The notes beneath the pieces were generated by a model. That model saw nothing but the letters and a program-made list of their open reading frames with translations. It was not told the DNA's origin and searched no databases. Made by a program: the position numbers and the translations under genes. Positions 55,634 to 64,000 of a DNA stretch of 64,000 nt are shown here, piece after piece (position 1 is the stretch's first letter; every line of letters starts with the position of its first letter). Source of the stretch: Lewinellaceae bacterium (GTDB taxonomy: Bacteria > Bacteroidota > Bacteroidia > Chitinophagales > Saprospiraceae); assembly GCA_020636405.1 (NCBI GenBank), contig JACJXW010000008.1:400285-464284 (forward strand), given 5' to 3'.

Positions 55634-57313
55634 ATGAAAAACACCAGACTGTTACTCGTTTTATTCTGCCTTTCCGGGCTGGTGAACCTCAACAGCCAGT
55701 CGCTGGACCAGCGCGTTACGTTGCGCTATTCCAACGAACCACTGGGTGAGGTGTTGGCCGGTATCAGTCAGGACTATCAGGTGCGTTTTTCTTACAGCCC
55801 CAACTTCATTCCGGTGGAGCGCCGAGTGACCCTGCATGTGGTCAATGAACCCTTGTCCGTAGCCATGGACGACATCACCAGCCAGGTGCCGGTGGCCTAC
55901 GCTGCGGTCGGCGGGCAGGTATTGCTCAAGCCGGACAAGAGCCGGGAAAACCAACTGGGGCAGCTGCAGACCCTCAAAGGTAGCGTCCGCCAAACCAGCC
56001 CCATTTATCCCAATGAACCCAAAATGGACCAGCGGGCCAAAGCAGAGCGGGAACGCCTGATGCGCCAAATGTACCCCATCGGAGAATCCGGGGAGCCCCG
56101 GGTGATCAAAAGTGGAGGTGACACCTATCGTGAGGTCAACCTCGATGTCTTCTACCGGCCTATCCCATCCGCCGGGGAAGAGAAGGCGCCAGCCCGCAAG
56201 AATTCCGGCGATACCCGCCTGGCCCAGATCTCCCTTTTGCCTTTCGTGGGAACAAACGCCCTGCGCAGCAACGAGATCACTAATAAGTTCTCCGTCAACC
56301 TGTTGTGGGGCACTAATGGGGGCGTCAACGGAATGGAAGTAGGGGGGCTGGTCAACCATGTAAGGCACGACGTGCAGGGCGTACAGGTCGCCGGTTTCGG
56401 AAGCACGGTGGGAGGCAAAGTGACCGGGACACAGGTCTCCGGTTTGTTCAACATCATCGGAGATACCCTCACAGGTGTACAGGCCTCGGGCCTGCTCAAC
56501 ATCTCGGGCGAGGCTCAGGCGGTACAGGCCGCTGGCTTGTCCAACATTACCAAAGGGAATTTTACCGGGGTACAGGCTGCCGGCCTGTTCAATGTTTCCG
56601 CCGGTGATGCCAATGGGCTGCAGGCCGCCGGCTTGTTCAACTACTCCCGGGGCAAAGCAAAAAGCCAGTTCTCTTCTTTGTTCAACATTGCGGAGGATGT
56701 TCAGGTGGGACAGGCCAGCGCCCTGTTCAACGTGGGCAAAAAGGTAGGGGGATTCCAGATTGGCCTGATCAATGTGGCGGATACGGTAAGCGGCGTGCCG
56801 ATAGGCCTACTCAACATCATTAAAAAAGGATACAACCGTTTTGAAATTTCGGCGAATGACGCCCTTTATGCCAATGCAGCGCTGAAGCTGGGCGCCTATC
56901 GTTTCTATAACATCATTCACCTGGGCGCCCGCTGGGATAAGGCGCAAATTCCGGGCGATGCAGCCATGAGCTGGGGCCTGGGATACGGACTGGGTTCCGC
57001 CCTGCCGCTGAGCCCGCGCTTGCTGCTCAACATCGAGGCGGTAGCCATACACATCAATGAAAAGGAACGCTGGACCAACGAACTGAACCTGCTGAACCAG
57101 CTGCGCTTCACGCTGGATTTCCACCAGGAAAACCGACGGACGAGCTTCTTTGCCGGGCCGGTGGCCAACGTGCTGGTGTCTAAATTGGAAGACCCCGAAA
57201 CCGGGGAAATAGGTTCCGCTGTCATCGATCCGTCCTATACTTTGTTGCATCATAACAAAGGGGGCACGGACGTGAAATTGTGGGCCGGCCTGCAGGCCGG
57301 GCTTCGGTTCTGA
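55634..57313 (+). CDS. STN-domain surface protein with LFN-type repeats
   Basis: A 559-aa protein with signal peptide. An STN-like domain lies at about 20-100 (RYSNEPLGEVLAGISQDYQV, LHVVNEPLSVAMDDITSQV). A proline/charged linker is followed by at least nine 15-17-residue repeats between about 235 and 395 (GTQVSGLFNIIGD, GVQASGLLNISGE, GVQAAGLFNVSAG, GLQAAGLFNYSRG, GQASALFNVGK). The last 150 residues look beta-rich. It lies 63 bases after FecR and is probably the signal-sensing partner, although a canonical TonB-dependent barrel is not evident. Confidence 0.7.
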   Translation: MKNTRLLLVLFCLSGLVNLNSQSLDQRVTLRYSNEPLGEVLAGISQDYQVRFSYSPNFIPVERRVTLHVVNEPLSVAMDDITSQVPVAYAAVGGQVLLKPDKSRENQLGQLQTLKGSVRQTSPIYPNEPKMDQRAKAERERLMRQMYPIGESGEPRVIKSGGDTYREVNLDVFYRPIPSAGEEKAPARKNSGDTRLAQISLLPFVGTNALRSNEITNKFSVNLLWGTNGGVNGMEVGGLVNHVRHDVQGVQVAGFGSTVGGKVTGTQVSGLFNIIGDTLTGVQASGLLNISGEAQAVQAAGLSNITKGNFTGVQAAGLFNVSAGDANGLQAAGLFNYSRGKAKSQFSSLFNIAEDVQVGQASALFNVGKKVGGFQIGLINVADTVSGVPIGLLNIIKKGYNRFEISANDALYANAALKLGAYRFYNIIHLGARWDKAQIPGDAAMSWGLGYGLGSALPLSPRLLLNIEAVAIHINEKERWTNELNLLNQLRFTLDFHQENRRTSFFAGPVANVLVSKLEDPETGEIGSAVIDPSYTLLHHNKGGTDVKLWAGLQAGLRF

Positions 57314-57423
57314 CAAGTAACACCCCAATTGCTGGTTAACGAAGTATTCAGAAAGCACCCTTGCCTTCTGGCAGGATAGTTATGCCCATAGGCTCAAGGG
57401 AAACAATCTACATAATCATTAAA

Positions 57424-58029
57424 ATGCTGAAAAACATGAAAAGGCTATTTTTTGCTTCGCTATTGGCCTGCCTAACCCTGGCTGTCAACGCACAACACGA
57501 AACCATATTCAACAACGCCCGGGTTGTCGGCGGCTTTGGCGCTCCCATTGTAGAAATGGGGCTGGGAAATGAAATGACTACTGCGGTGGGCGGCGGCGGC
57601 GCTATCGTGATCGACAATTTCTTCGTTGGCGGTTACGGCATCGGAAGCGTGGATTTCAACGCCCTTATCGAAGATGAAGAGATCCAGCAGATCGACCTGG
57701 GCCATGGCGGCTTTTGGCTGGGGTATACCCTCGCGCCCCATAAGATCCTCCACCTCTACACCAGCGCCCGGATTGGATGGGGTGGCGTCGGGATCGACGT
57801 GACGAACAACTCCAATTTCCCCAGAGACGTGGATAACGTATTCGTACTGACTCCCGAAATAGGGCTGGAACTCAACGTCGCCAAGTGGTTCCGCGTGGCC
57901 GGAACCGTCGGCTACCGCTACGTTGATGGCGTCAACGAAAAACTGGGCTATTACCGGGAAGATGACTTCAACGGCGCCCTCGCCAACCTGACTTTCCGCT
58001 TCGGCTGGTTTGGATGGCATAGGGGGTAG
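57424..58029 (+). CDS. Outer-membrane beta-barrel-like protein
   Basis: 201 aa from the ATG at 57424 with a signal peptide (RLFFASLLACLTLAVNAQ). Alternating glycine and aromatic strands (VVGGFGAPIVEMGLGNEMTT, GGFWLGYTLAPHKILHLYTS, FRVAGTVGYRYVDGV) end in TFRFGWFGW, typical of small barrels. Upstream is the word ACAATCTACAT (57403-57413). Confidence 0.65.
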   Translation: MLKNMKRLFFASLLACLTLAVNAQHETIFNNARVVGGFGAPIVEMGLGNEMTTAVGGGGAIVIDNFFVGGYGIGSVDFNALIEDEEIQQIDLGHGGFWLGYTLAPHKILHLYTSARIGWGGVGIDVTNNSNFPRDVDNVFVLTPEIGLELNVAKWFRVAGTVGYRYVDGVNEKLGYYREDDFNGALANLTFRFGWFGWHRG

Positions 58030-58037
58030 GGACGTGT

Positions 58038-58237
58038 GAACGTTGGGACGTTGGGACGTTAAGACGTTTGGACGTTAAGACGTTTGGATGTTTGGATGTT
58101 TGGATGTTTGGACGTTGGGAACCCCACCTCCTAACCTCCTAACGTCCTAACCTCCCCACCCCCTAACGTCCTAACCTCCCCACCCCCTAACGTCCTAACT
58201 TCCCCACCCCCTAACGTCCTAACCTCCTAACCCCCCC
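58038..58237. repeat. 8-bp minisatellite with inverted halves
   Basis: 58038-58117 contains ten octamers of the GGACGTTA/GGATGTTT type. From 58132 the complementary octamers TAACCTCC and TAACGTCC recur, interleaved with CCACCCCC. The two halves can pair over a long distance. Same octamer family as 41275-41340. No gene. Confidence 0.75.
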
Positions 58238-58283
58238 ACGAATAAAAGCATTGAAAACTAAAAAAACAAAAAACAATCTCATT

Positions 58284-59024
58284 ATGAAACAGATCCAATG
58301 GATGCTATTAGCATTAGCAATAACTCTGACTGCCAGTAGTTGCTTCATCAATGTGAACGACGACGACGGCTTCTTCGGCAGTTGCGTGAATGGGTCCGGC
58401 CCCATCGTTTCCCGTGAACTGGCGGTCGCTCCATTTGACGGTATCGAATTGCCGATCTCTGCCGATGTGTTTATCAAGCAGGGCTCCGAGCAGGAAGTGA
58501 TCGTGGAAGGAAAAGACAACATCATCGATGAGATCGAACTGGATGTGCGCAACGGCATCTGGAAGATCGAATTCAACCGTTGTGTGCGCGATATTGACCA
58601 GCTGCGCATATTCATCACAATGCCTACGCTGACGAGCCTTCATATTTCCGGTTCCGGTGATGTCATCAGTGAAAATACCTTTGTCATCGAGGATCTTGAA
58701 ATTGACATTCCCGGTTCCGGCAATGTAGACCTCGCGCTCGATGCCGATGACCTCGACATAGAGATCCCCGGTTCGGGCCGCCTCATCCTCGAAGGCACGG
58801 CCGATGAAACCAAATACCGCATTTCCGGTTCCGGCGATGTGCATGCCTTCAACCTGCAATGCCGCACCGCCGATATTTCCATCCCCGGTTCAGGTGATGT
58901 AGAGGTTTTTGTAACCGAATACCTCAAAGTGCGCATCAGCGGCTCGGGCGATGTCTTCTTCAAGGGCGATCCTGACCTGGAAGTTAGCATTACCGGCTCC
59001 GGCAATGTGATCGACGCCAATTGA
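58284..59024 (+). CDS. GIN-domain (DUF2807) lipoprotein
   Basis: 246 aa from the ATG at 58284, signal with lipobox (LALAITLTASSC). The body is a ladder of short beta strands each carrying a SGSGDV, PGSGNV or PGSGRL turn, nine or so in total, typical of the head GIN domain of Bacteroidota, described as an adhesin-like or beta-helix surface domain. Single gene with a hairpin downstream. Confidence 0.8.
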   Translation: MKQIQWMLLALAITLTASSCFINVNDDDGFFGSCVNGSGPIVSRELAVAPFDGIELPISADVFIKQGSEQEVIVEGKDNIIDEIELDVRNGIWKIEFNRCVRDIDQLRIFITMPTLTSLHISGSGDVISENTFVIEDLEIDIPGSGNVDLALDADDLDIEIPGSGRLILEGTADETKYRISGSGDVHAFNLQCRTADISIPGSGDVEVFVTEYLKVRISGSGDVFFKGDPDLEVSITGSGNVIDAN

Positions 59025-59061
59025 TAAATTATTTAGGGTGTTTCTTTTGAGAGTGCGTTCT

Positions 59062-59095
59062 GGAGAGCCTTGCAGGATTGCAGGGCTCTCCCTTT
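59062..59095 (+). terminator. Probable terminator hairpin
   Basis: GGAGAGCC (59062-59069) pairs with GGCTCTCC (59084-59091), followed by only CTTTG. It sits between convergent genes. Confidence 0.5.
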
Positions 59096-59123
59096 GAATA
59101 AGTTCGAAGCGGGCCGTTGGCAA

Positions 59124-61916
59124 CTATTTTGGGTCATTCATTCGGAAGAATTTGATCAGCGCGTCGATCGAGGCGGACAGCCCCTGTGGAAAATGGGAGG
59201 CAATGGCGAGGCTGTCTTTGATGAATTCCATCTGTGTCGCTTCGCTGTTTTTGAATTTTAAAGACCCTCCGGCCATCCAGGCGCGCCGGTAAACTTTTTT
59301 GATCTCCCCGACGATAGCCTTTTGTTCGGCCGGCTTTTGGCTGAACAGCAATTTGCACTGGTTGATGTTAACGATCTGGATCAGGTCCCAGAACTCTTTT
59401 TTATCTTCAGCCAGGGCGTTCAGTTCGGCCAGCAGGCTTTCGAGAAAAGCTTCGGCGGGTTGGCGGAGAATCTTTTCCAGTTCCTGCATTCGGACGTCAT
59501 CATTCAGGATGCATTCCGCAATGATCCAGTTGATCAGCGGATAGATGCGCTTATCCTGCAAATGCGCATTGTTGATCAGGAATCCATCCCGGTAATTGTC
59601 TGCCATTTTTTCAATAGCCGCCCTTTTGTCTTCCGGGTGGCCGGCCAGTACGGATTTTCTTTTGAAAGCGCTGCCTAGAAGGCTGTACCGTTCGGGCGTA
59701 CGGCCCAGTTCCAGAAGGTGCTGTAGTTCACCGATGATGGCTTCCATTTCCCTGGAGATCTCTTCCCCGGACATTTTGTTTTTTCTTACCACCAGGTGAT
59801 GGCCCCGCAGGTTGCACCATTGTTCAATGGCTTTGACGGAGTAGTAGGCCATGTTCTCTTCGAACAGGGACTCATACTTTGTTATGGCGGTTTCGAACTC
59901 CTCGATCTCGGCGTAGGCTATGGCCTCCAACTCGGTAACACTACAGTTTCTCAGCCCTGATTCCTCGATCTTTCGGCTGATGGTTTTCAGCCTGTCGGGC
60001 AGCTGGCTGGCCCTCGTTTTGGCGAATCGGGCGTCATTGATGAATTTTTCCAGGTCGATGAGGATCTCTTTATCCATCACGTAAGGCACATCGGCCCCAT
60101 CGCTTTTTTTCTTTTTCACCAGTTGGTAGAAAGGATCCCCGTAGCATTGATAGGCGCCCCAGGTGTTGGTGGCCGGGAATTCACGATAGCAGGCGGCACG
60201 GGCTTCCCGGACGGCATCCCCAAAGTACTCGCCATCGAGCATACGGTTGTAGAATTCCCGGGCGAACAAGCTGGCTGCTGCATCATCGACGGCCCATCCG
60301 GCGACGACGGCGGCCTTCACGCCATTCTCAATGAACTGCGTTCCTATATTCGCGGCTAGCCGGTACTTATCCCGGAAGTACTGCTCCCGTGCAGGGTCCG
60401 TCTCGCCGAGGTAGCAGCAATTCACAAAGACCAACTCGGGCGTGGTGCTGATCTGGTCGATCTCTGCAGCGGTGAGCACCACGTTGTCGGAAAGCAGGAT
60501 GCCCGTCTTTTTATCCGGCCCATAACGAGTAACCCCATGGCTGGCAATATGGATGGCCTTGTAGTCGTCGTATAAACGAGAGATGATCTCCTTGAAGGAT
60601 TTACGGACCAGCAGAGTGGTAGAGAAATCCTTAGCTCTCAACAGCCCATCCACCACCTTCGCTTCCTCTTCCGCTTGTGGCAACTGGCTGATGCCCAGGT
60701 TGGAAGAAAGGATGGGGTCGCCGATGATCAGGGCTTTATTGTCGTTAACCGGCGTTATTTTGCGGCGGTCATCGGAGGTGGACAATTGGCGGATCAGCCC
60801 GGTTGATACGCAGATCGGGCGGCCCACCTTTTTATCGTAATGGAGCAGTTCCCAAGGATACCATGCCATGGCCTTATCCAGGATGAGCAGGATGTTCTGC
60901 CGGTCCCGGAAGGCGATCTTGAAGTCATTGGGGACCAGCAGTTCAAAAATGGTCTTGGCCAGTTCCCGGTCCCAGGTGCTCTTTTTATTGCTGCCGGCGA
61001 GGAGCTCTTCGAGCGTGGCAGGGTCTACGAACAAGCTGCGCACTTCAATTCGGGCCCTTCCGGTGGAAGCGCTGTAGTGGATGTAGTTCTGCCCATTGTC
61101 CGGATGGGCCTGCAGGCTGGCGGTGATCCTTTTCCACCACGCTCTTTCGTCCTCGAGGGGCAGGAAGGTTCGCTTGCCTTCCACTTCCTTTACCGGGCGG
61201 GCCAGGCGGATGTTGTAGACGCTATTGTCCTGGCTTACCTTATCCAGGATGTAGAAAGCATTCAGGGCTTTATCGCGGTACAGTTCCATGAACTCGACTT
61301 CCGAGATCAGCGGGATGTCTTTTTCCAGGCCTTTGGTTTTAATATTGGCGTTGTTGACGCCCTCCAGAATGGCATTGATGGAGTTGGAAAGAGAGAGGTT
61401 GGCGTAACCGCTGCCGACCAGCAGTGCCGAGATGCCAATGATCTGGCCAATATTGGGGTGCGGCTGGCTTCTGAGCCGCAGCAGGTACTCCAGGCAAGCC
61501 ATTTCGGTGGCTTTGCTCAGCAAAAAAGGAGTCAGGTTTTCCGGTTCGCCCAGTCCAATGATGATGGCGCCCTGGGTGTTCGGCTCTTCCGGCAACACCA
61601 CCAGGTTGGTGCCGATCGCTCCGGGATACAGCCCGAGGCTTTCCCGTTCCGAAAGTTTGTTTTTGAGCAGAAAGTCCATTTCGCTTTCCGCACTCACAAT
61701 GCCATCGCCTTTGAAATGGCCGATGATGACCGGGTGGCGGGCGTACTTCAGATGGCCGTTTTTGACCATCACCGCCAGCGGCGGGGGTAGGGGCTGATTT
61801 TCTGCTTCCTGATCCGCTGCCGGGGCAGTATCGATGCCTCTGTGCCGCGATTGTCCGCGCTTGGAAGGTGTATTGGATTTTTCGGGGGAGGTTTTTTGGG
61901 AAGGTCTTTTTTTCAT
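59124..61916 (-). CDS. CHAT-domain (caspase-like) protein
   Basis: 930 aa from the ATG at 61916; the longer frame runs into the divergent nitrilase gene and is rejected. A low-complexity N-terminus (about 1-40) precedes a domain with VIIGHFKGDGIVSAESEMDF and IIIGLGEPENLTPFLLSKAT, reminiscent of leucyl-aminopeptidase N-domains. The CHAT protease domain has catalytic His460 (AIHIASHGVTRYG) and Cys501 (LVFVNCCYLGETD), and the C-terminal 300 residues are TPR-like helices. CHAT proteins act as regulated proteases, some in antiviral systems. Partner not evident. Confidence 0.8.
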   Translation of the reverse strand: MKKRPSQKTSPEKSNTPSKRGQSRHRGIDTAPAADQEAENQPLPPPLAVMVKNGHLKYARHPVIIGHFKGDGIVSAESEMDFLLKNKLSERESLGLYPGAIGTNLVVLPEEPNTQGAIIIGLGEPENLTPFLLSKATEMACLEYLLRLRSQPHPNIGQIIGISALLVGSGYANLSLSNSINAILEGVNNANIKTKGLEKDIPLISEVEFMELYRDKALNAFYILDKVSQDNSVYNIRLARPVKEVEGKRTFLPLEDERAWWKRITASLQAHPDNGQNYIHYSASTGRARIEVRSLFVDPATLEELLAGSNKKSTWDRELAKTIFELLVPNDFKIAFRDRQNILLILDKAMAWYPWELLHYDKKVGRPICVSTGLIRQLSTSDDRRKITPVNDNKALIIGDPILSSNLGISQLPQAEEEAKVVDGLLRAKDFSTTLLVRKSFKEIISRLYDDYKAIHIASHGVTRYGPDKKTGILLSDNVVLTAAEIDQISTTPELVFVNCCYLGETDPAREQYFRDKYRLAANIGTQFIENGVKAAVVAGWAVDDAAASLFAREFYNRMLDGEYFGDAVREARAACYREFPATNTWGAYQCYGDPFYQLVKKKKSDGADVPYVMDKEILIDLEKFINDARFAKTRASQLPDRLKTISRKIEESGLRNCSVTELEAIAYAEIEEFETAITKYESLFEENMAYYSVKAIEQWCNLRGHHLVVRKNKMSGEEISREMEAIIGELQHLLELGRTPERYSLLGSAFKRKSVLAGHPEDKRAAIEKMADNYRDGFLINNAHLQDKRIYPLINWIIAECILNDDVRMQELEKILRQPAEAFLESLLAELNALAEDKKEFWDLIQIVNINQCKLLFSQKPAEQKAIVGEIKKVYRRAWMAGGSLKFKNSEATQMEFIKDSLAIASHFPQGLSASIDALIKFFRMNDPK

Positions 61917-62033
61917 GGCGCGGCCTTTTTGTTCAGTAGCCACAATATAAGATAAGTTGATGTATTTTGCGCAGGAGATCCCTGAAAGCCGTATTACTTT
62001 CAAAACAGTATTAGCTCTGAAAAAAACAAGGCA

Positions 62034-62912
62034 ATGCCGACCAACAAGATCGCCCTCGTCCAGGCTGCTTCCGTCCTTTTCGATCGGGAGGCCACCATCG
62101 AAAAGGCCGCCGCCCTCAGCGGTGAAGCGGCATCCAATGGCGCCCGGTTCGTGCTCTTTCCCGAAGCTTTTATCGGAGGGTATCCGCGAGGGCTCAGCTT
62201 CGGCACTGTAGTCGGAAGCCGTGCGCCCTACGGGCGGGAGCAATGGCTGGAGTACTACAACAATGCTCTGGTGATGGGAAGCCCCGCACTGGAGGCCCTG
62301 AGCGTCATCGCCCGGGAAAATAGCGTGTATCTGGCCCTGGGCGCTGTGGAGCGCGAAGCGTACGAAAATACCCTGTATTGCAGCCTGCTGTTATTCTCAC
62401 CGGAAGGGCAACTGCTCCACCGCCACCGCAAGCTCAAACCCACGGCCGCCGAGCGGATCATCTGGGGGGAAGGAGACGGAACCAGCCTGTCAGTAGCCGA
62501 TATCCCGCTGGGCCGAACGGGCGGCCTCATTTGCTGGGAGAACTACATGCCTCTGGCACGCATGGCCCTCTACGAGCAGAACGTGCAGCTTTACCTGGCT
62601 CCAACTGCCGACCAGCGCGATTCCTGGCAAGCAACCCTCCGCCATATCGCCTGCGAGGGGCGTTGTTATGTGCTGGGGTGCAACCAGTTCGTCACCAAAA
62701 ATATGTACCCGGAAAAATACCGGGAGGAATTACAGGGACAACCCGAGGTGATGTGCCGGGGTGGCAGCGTGGTAGTGGGCCCGCTGGGGGACGTCATCGC
62801 CGGGCCTCTTTGGGATGAGGAGGGGATACTTTATGCAGAAATCAACCTGGATGAGGTGGTAAAGAGCAAACTGGATTTTGATGTGGTTGGGCATTATGGC
62901 ATGCGGAGGTGA
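62034..62912 (+). CDS. Nitrilase-family carbon-nitrogen hydrolase
   Basis: A 292-aa protein with the catalytic triad Glu in LFPEAFIGGYPRG, Lys in RHRKLKPT, and Cys in GGLICWENYMPLAR, the pattern of aliphatic nitrilases and cyanide hydratases (the GGYPRG and CWENY segments are characteristic). Converts a nitrile to acid and ammonia; substrate unknown. Divergent from the CHAT gene with 117 bases between starts. Confidence 0.85.
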   Translation: MPTNKIALVQAASVLFDREATIEKAAALSGEAASNGARFVLFPEAFIGGYPRGLSFGTVVGSRAPYGREQWLEYYNNALVMGSPALEALSVIARENSVYLALGAVEREAYENTLYCSLLLFSPEGQLLHRHRKLKPTAAERIIWGEGDGTSLSVADIPLGRTGGLICWENYMPLARMALYEQNVQLYLAPTADQRDSWQATLRHIACEGRCYVLGCNQFVTKNMYPEKYREELQGQPEVMCRGGSVVVGPLGDVIAGPLWDEEGILYAEINLDEVVKSKLDFDVVGHYGMRR

Positions 62913-63025
62913 GGGCTGGGGGGGGCTGGTTTCTGGGTTTCTGGGTTCGAGAAAGCCAGGCTTGTGCAGGGTCGTTGGTACAGTTTTATAACGAGCTTCC
63001 TTAAGCATGTTCTTTCATAAGAAGC

Positions 63026-63529
63026 TTACCTGCGCCGGACGGCATAGACCAGTTCATCCAGATATTCACCGTTTTTTAAAATCGTTTTTTCGAAGCGAGC
63101 CTCCAGCACAAAGCCCGCTTTTTCCAGTGCCCTCTGGGAGCCGATATTGGTGCCGAAGGGGCGGGCGAAGATGCGGTTGATGTCCCAGTTTTCAAAAGTG
63201 TACGCCACCATTTGTTTGATTGCGTGAGAAATGATGCCCTGCCCCCAGTAGGGTTCGGCCAGCCAGTAGCCCATTTCGGCGTTCATGCGGTGGATGTCCG
63301 CCTGGGGGTGGATGCCGATGCCGCCGACGGCCTGCCCGTTGGCGTCGATAGCGAGGATGTTGGGCGGGTTGTTGCTGGTAGCGTATTCGATGAAGGCTTT
63401 GGCCTTTTCGGTAGTGTAGGGGTTTGGGAACTGGTCGGTCATATTGGCGGCAATTTTGGGGTTGTTGCCGAACCGGACTAGGCTGTCGGTGTCGTCGGCA
63501 GACCAGGGGCGGAGTTGGAAGTGGGCCAT
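63026..63529 (-). CDS. GNAT acetyltransferase, RimJ/RimL type
   Basis: A 167-aa protein: LAIDANGQAVGGIGIHPQ, MGYWLAEPYWGQGIISHAIK with the CoA-binding QG-type loop, and NIGSQRALEKAGFVLEARFE. Typical of small ribosomal-protein or amino-acid N-acetyltransferases. No functional link to neighbours is visible. Confidence 0.85.
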   Translation of the reverse strand: MAHFQLRPWSADDTDSLVRFGNNPKIAANMTDQFPNPYTTEKAKAFIEYATSNNPPNILAIDANGQAVGGIGIHPQADIHRMNAEMGYWLAEPYWGQGIISHAIKQMVAYTFENWDINRIFARPFGTNIGSQRALEKAGFVLEARFEKTILKNGEYLDELVYAVRRR

Positions 63530-63597
63530 AAGTTTAGCGGTTCAATTTTTGTTTGGGTAACAATCAATATCCGTTTTTAATTCCAAAAAGCTATCGG

Positions 63598-64000
63598 TTA
63601 CAGCGGCTTTAATTCCATGCTCTTGAAATACATCAAATATTGCGGAAGGCCCTCTGCCGGACGGATCGTCAACTTTTTTTTACCGGGCTGTCGCAAAGCA
63701 ACCGTATCGAGGAGGAAGGTTTGATACTCGTACCAGTCACCGGTTTCCACAACCTTCGCCCTTATCTCCTCACCGTCGAGGCAGATCACATAGGGTTGTC
63801 CCGCCCATTCAGCCTGAGCAGCAAAGGTGATGGACAGCTCGCAGGATTGAGGCTGCTCCACTTCGAAGTACCAGCAGACGCTGTCTGACGGCGCCGTCCA
63901 TTTGGAAAGGTGATATTTGCCCTTTCTGTTGAAGCGTTTGGCCGTGGCGCCGAAGGTCTGGGCCGTATAGTGATCGAAAAGGAAGGCCCCGTCTTTGTCG
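63598..64000 (-). CDS. C-terminal part of a larger protein, gene runs off the window
   Basis: The open frame continues without a stop to base 64000, so the ATG at 63861 is internal. The visible 133 codons (DGAFLFDHYTAQTFGATAKR, DSVCWYFEVEQPQ, TGDWYEYQTFLLDTVALRQPG, LTIRPAEGLPQYLMYFKSME) look like the beta-rich accessory domain that ends many secreted glycoside hydrolases. Family of the full protein cannot be judged. Confidence 0.55.
   Translation of the reverse strand, partial: DKDGAFLFDHYTAQTFGATAKRFNRKGKYHLSKWTAPSDSVCWYFEVEQPQSCELSITFAAQAEWAGQPYVICLDGEEIRAKVVETGDWYEYQTFLLDTVALRQPGKKKLTIRPAEGLPQYLMYFKSMELKPL

Noticed and set aside
60840..61790. 316-codon plus-strand open frame antisense to the CHAT gene
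   Set aside because: A shadow of the CHAT protein; no family pattern and composition follows the complementary codons.
62034..62243. N-terminal 109-codon extension of the CHAT protein over the nitrilase gene
   Set aside because: It would overlap the divergent nitrilase start, has no ATG, and the ATG at 61916 gives a sensible N-terminus.

Overview
The window looks like a chromosome piece from a marine or sludge-type member of Bacteroidota, most likely the Saprospiria group. This is inferred from family content: a type IX secretion C-terminal sorting domain, a decayed PorP/SprF-like gene, a GSCFA protein, an ECF sigma/FecR/STN set, MlaEF, an iodotyrosine-deiodinase-like nitroreductase, and TAnnTTTG-type promoter boxes. 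No rRNA gene is present. One tRNA gene, tRNA-Leu(GAG), lies at 25641-25724.

Region 1 (1-15143, all minus strand) is an Rhs/YD-repeat polymorphic toxin locus. A long Rhs body (11357-15143) is followed downstream by four displaced C-terminal cassettes. Each has its own unrelated, AT-rich C-terminal domain and a putative immunity gene touching or just after it. No cassette, and not even the long copy, keeps a native 5' end. The locus therefore reads as an archive of tips rather than an expressed effector. Two near-identical 1.85-kb direct repeats carry a RelE/ParE-type toxin-antitoxin pair, a miniature inverted-repeat element and REP-like palindromes.

Region 2 (15441-18603) has a NUDIX protein and a membrane protein in tandem, facing a TPR-like protein. 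Region 3 (about 19.1-25.6 kb) is a compact GC-rich integrative element beside tRNA-Leu. It holds a tyrosine recombinase, a PIN/UPF0175 toxin-antitoxin pair, an excisionase-like protein, small ORFs, a winged-helix replication-like protein with internal 15-bp repeats, a strongly structured non-coding stretch ending in a terminator, and a repressor-like gene with palindromic operators. No structural or conjugation genes are visible.

Region 4 (25.8-40.4 kb) is chromosomal housekeeping: MlaFE, an SDR, an IYD-like nitroreductase, NRDE and ATP-grasp proteins, a metzincin lipoprotein, two TPM proteins with LemA, MeaB, PaaG/PaaD and a sterol-desaturase-type hydroxylase. Region 5 (40.6-47.2 kb) is a DinB-like secreted protein and then a cluster with a NodB deacetylase, stand-alone adenylation protein, two GNAT-like proteins, an acyl carrier protein and a GSCFA protein. 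It is probably an envelope or glycan acylation pathway.

Region 6 (47.3-64 kb) carries a T9SS-exported hydrolase, Lnt, two paralogous TM-TPR proteins, an ECF sigma factor separated from its FecR and STN partners by two pseudogenes, a barrel protein, a GIN-domain lipoprotein, a CHAT protease-like protein, a nitrilase, a GNAT and the end of a larger protein. Several intergenic gaps hold tandem arrays of 7- or 8-bp units.
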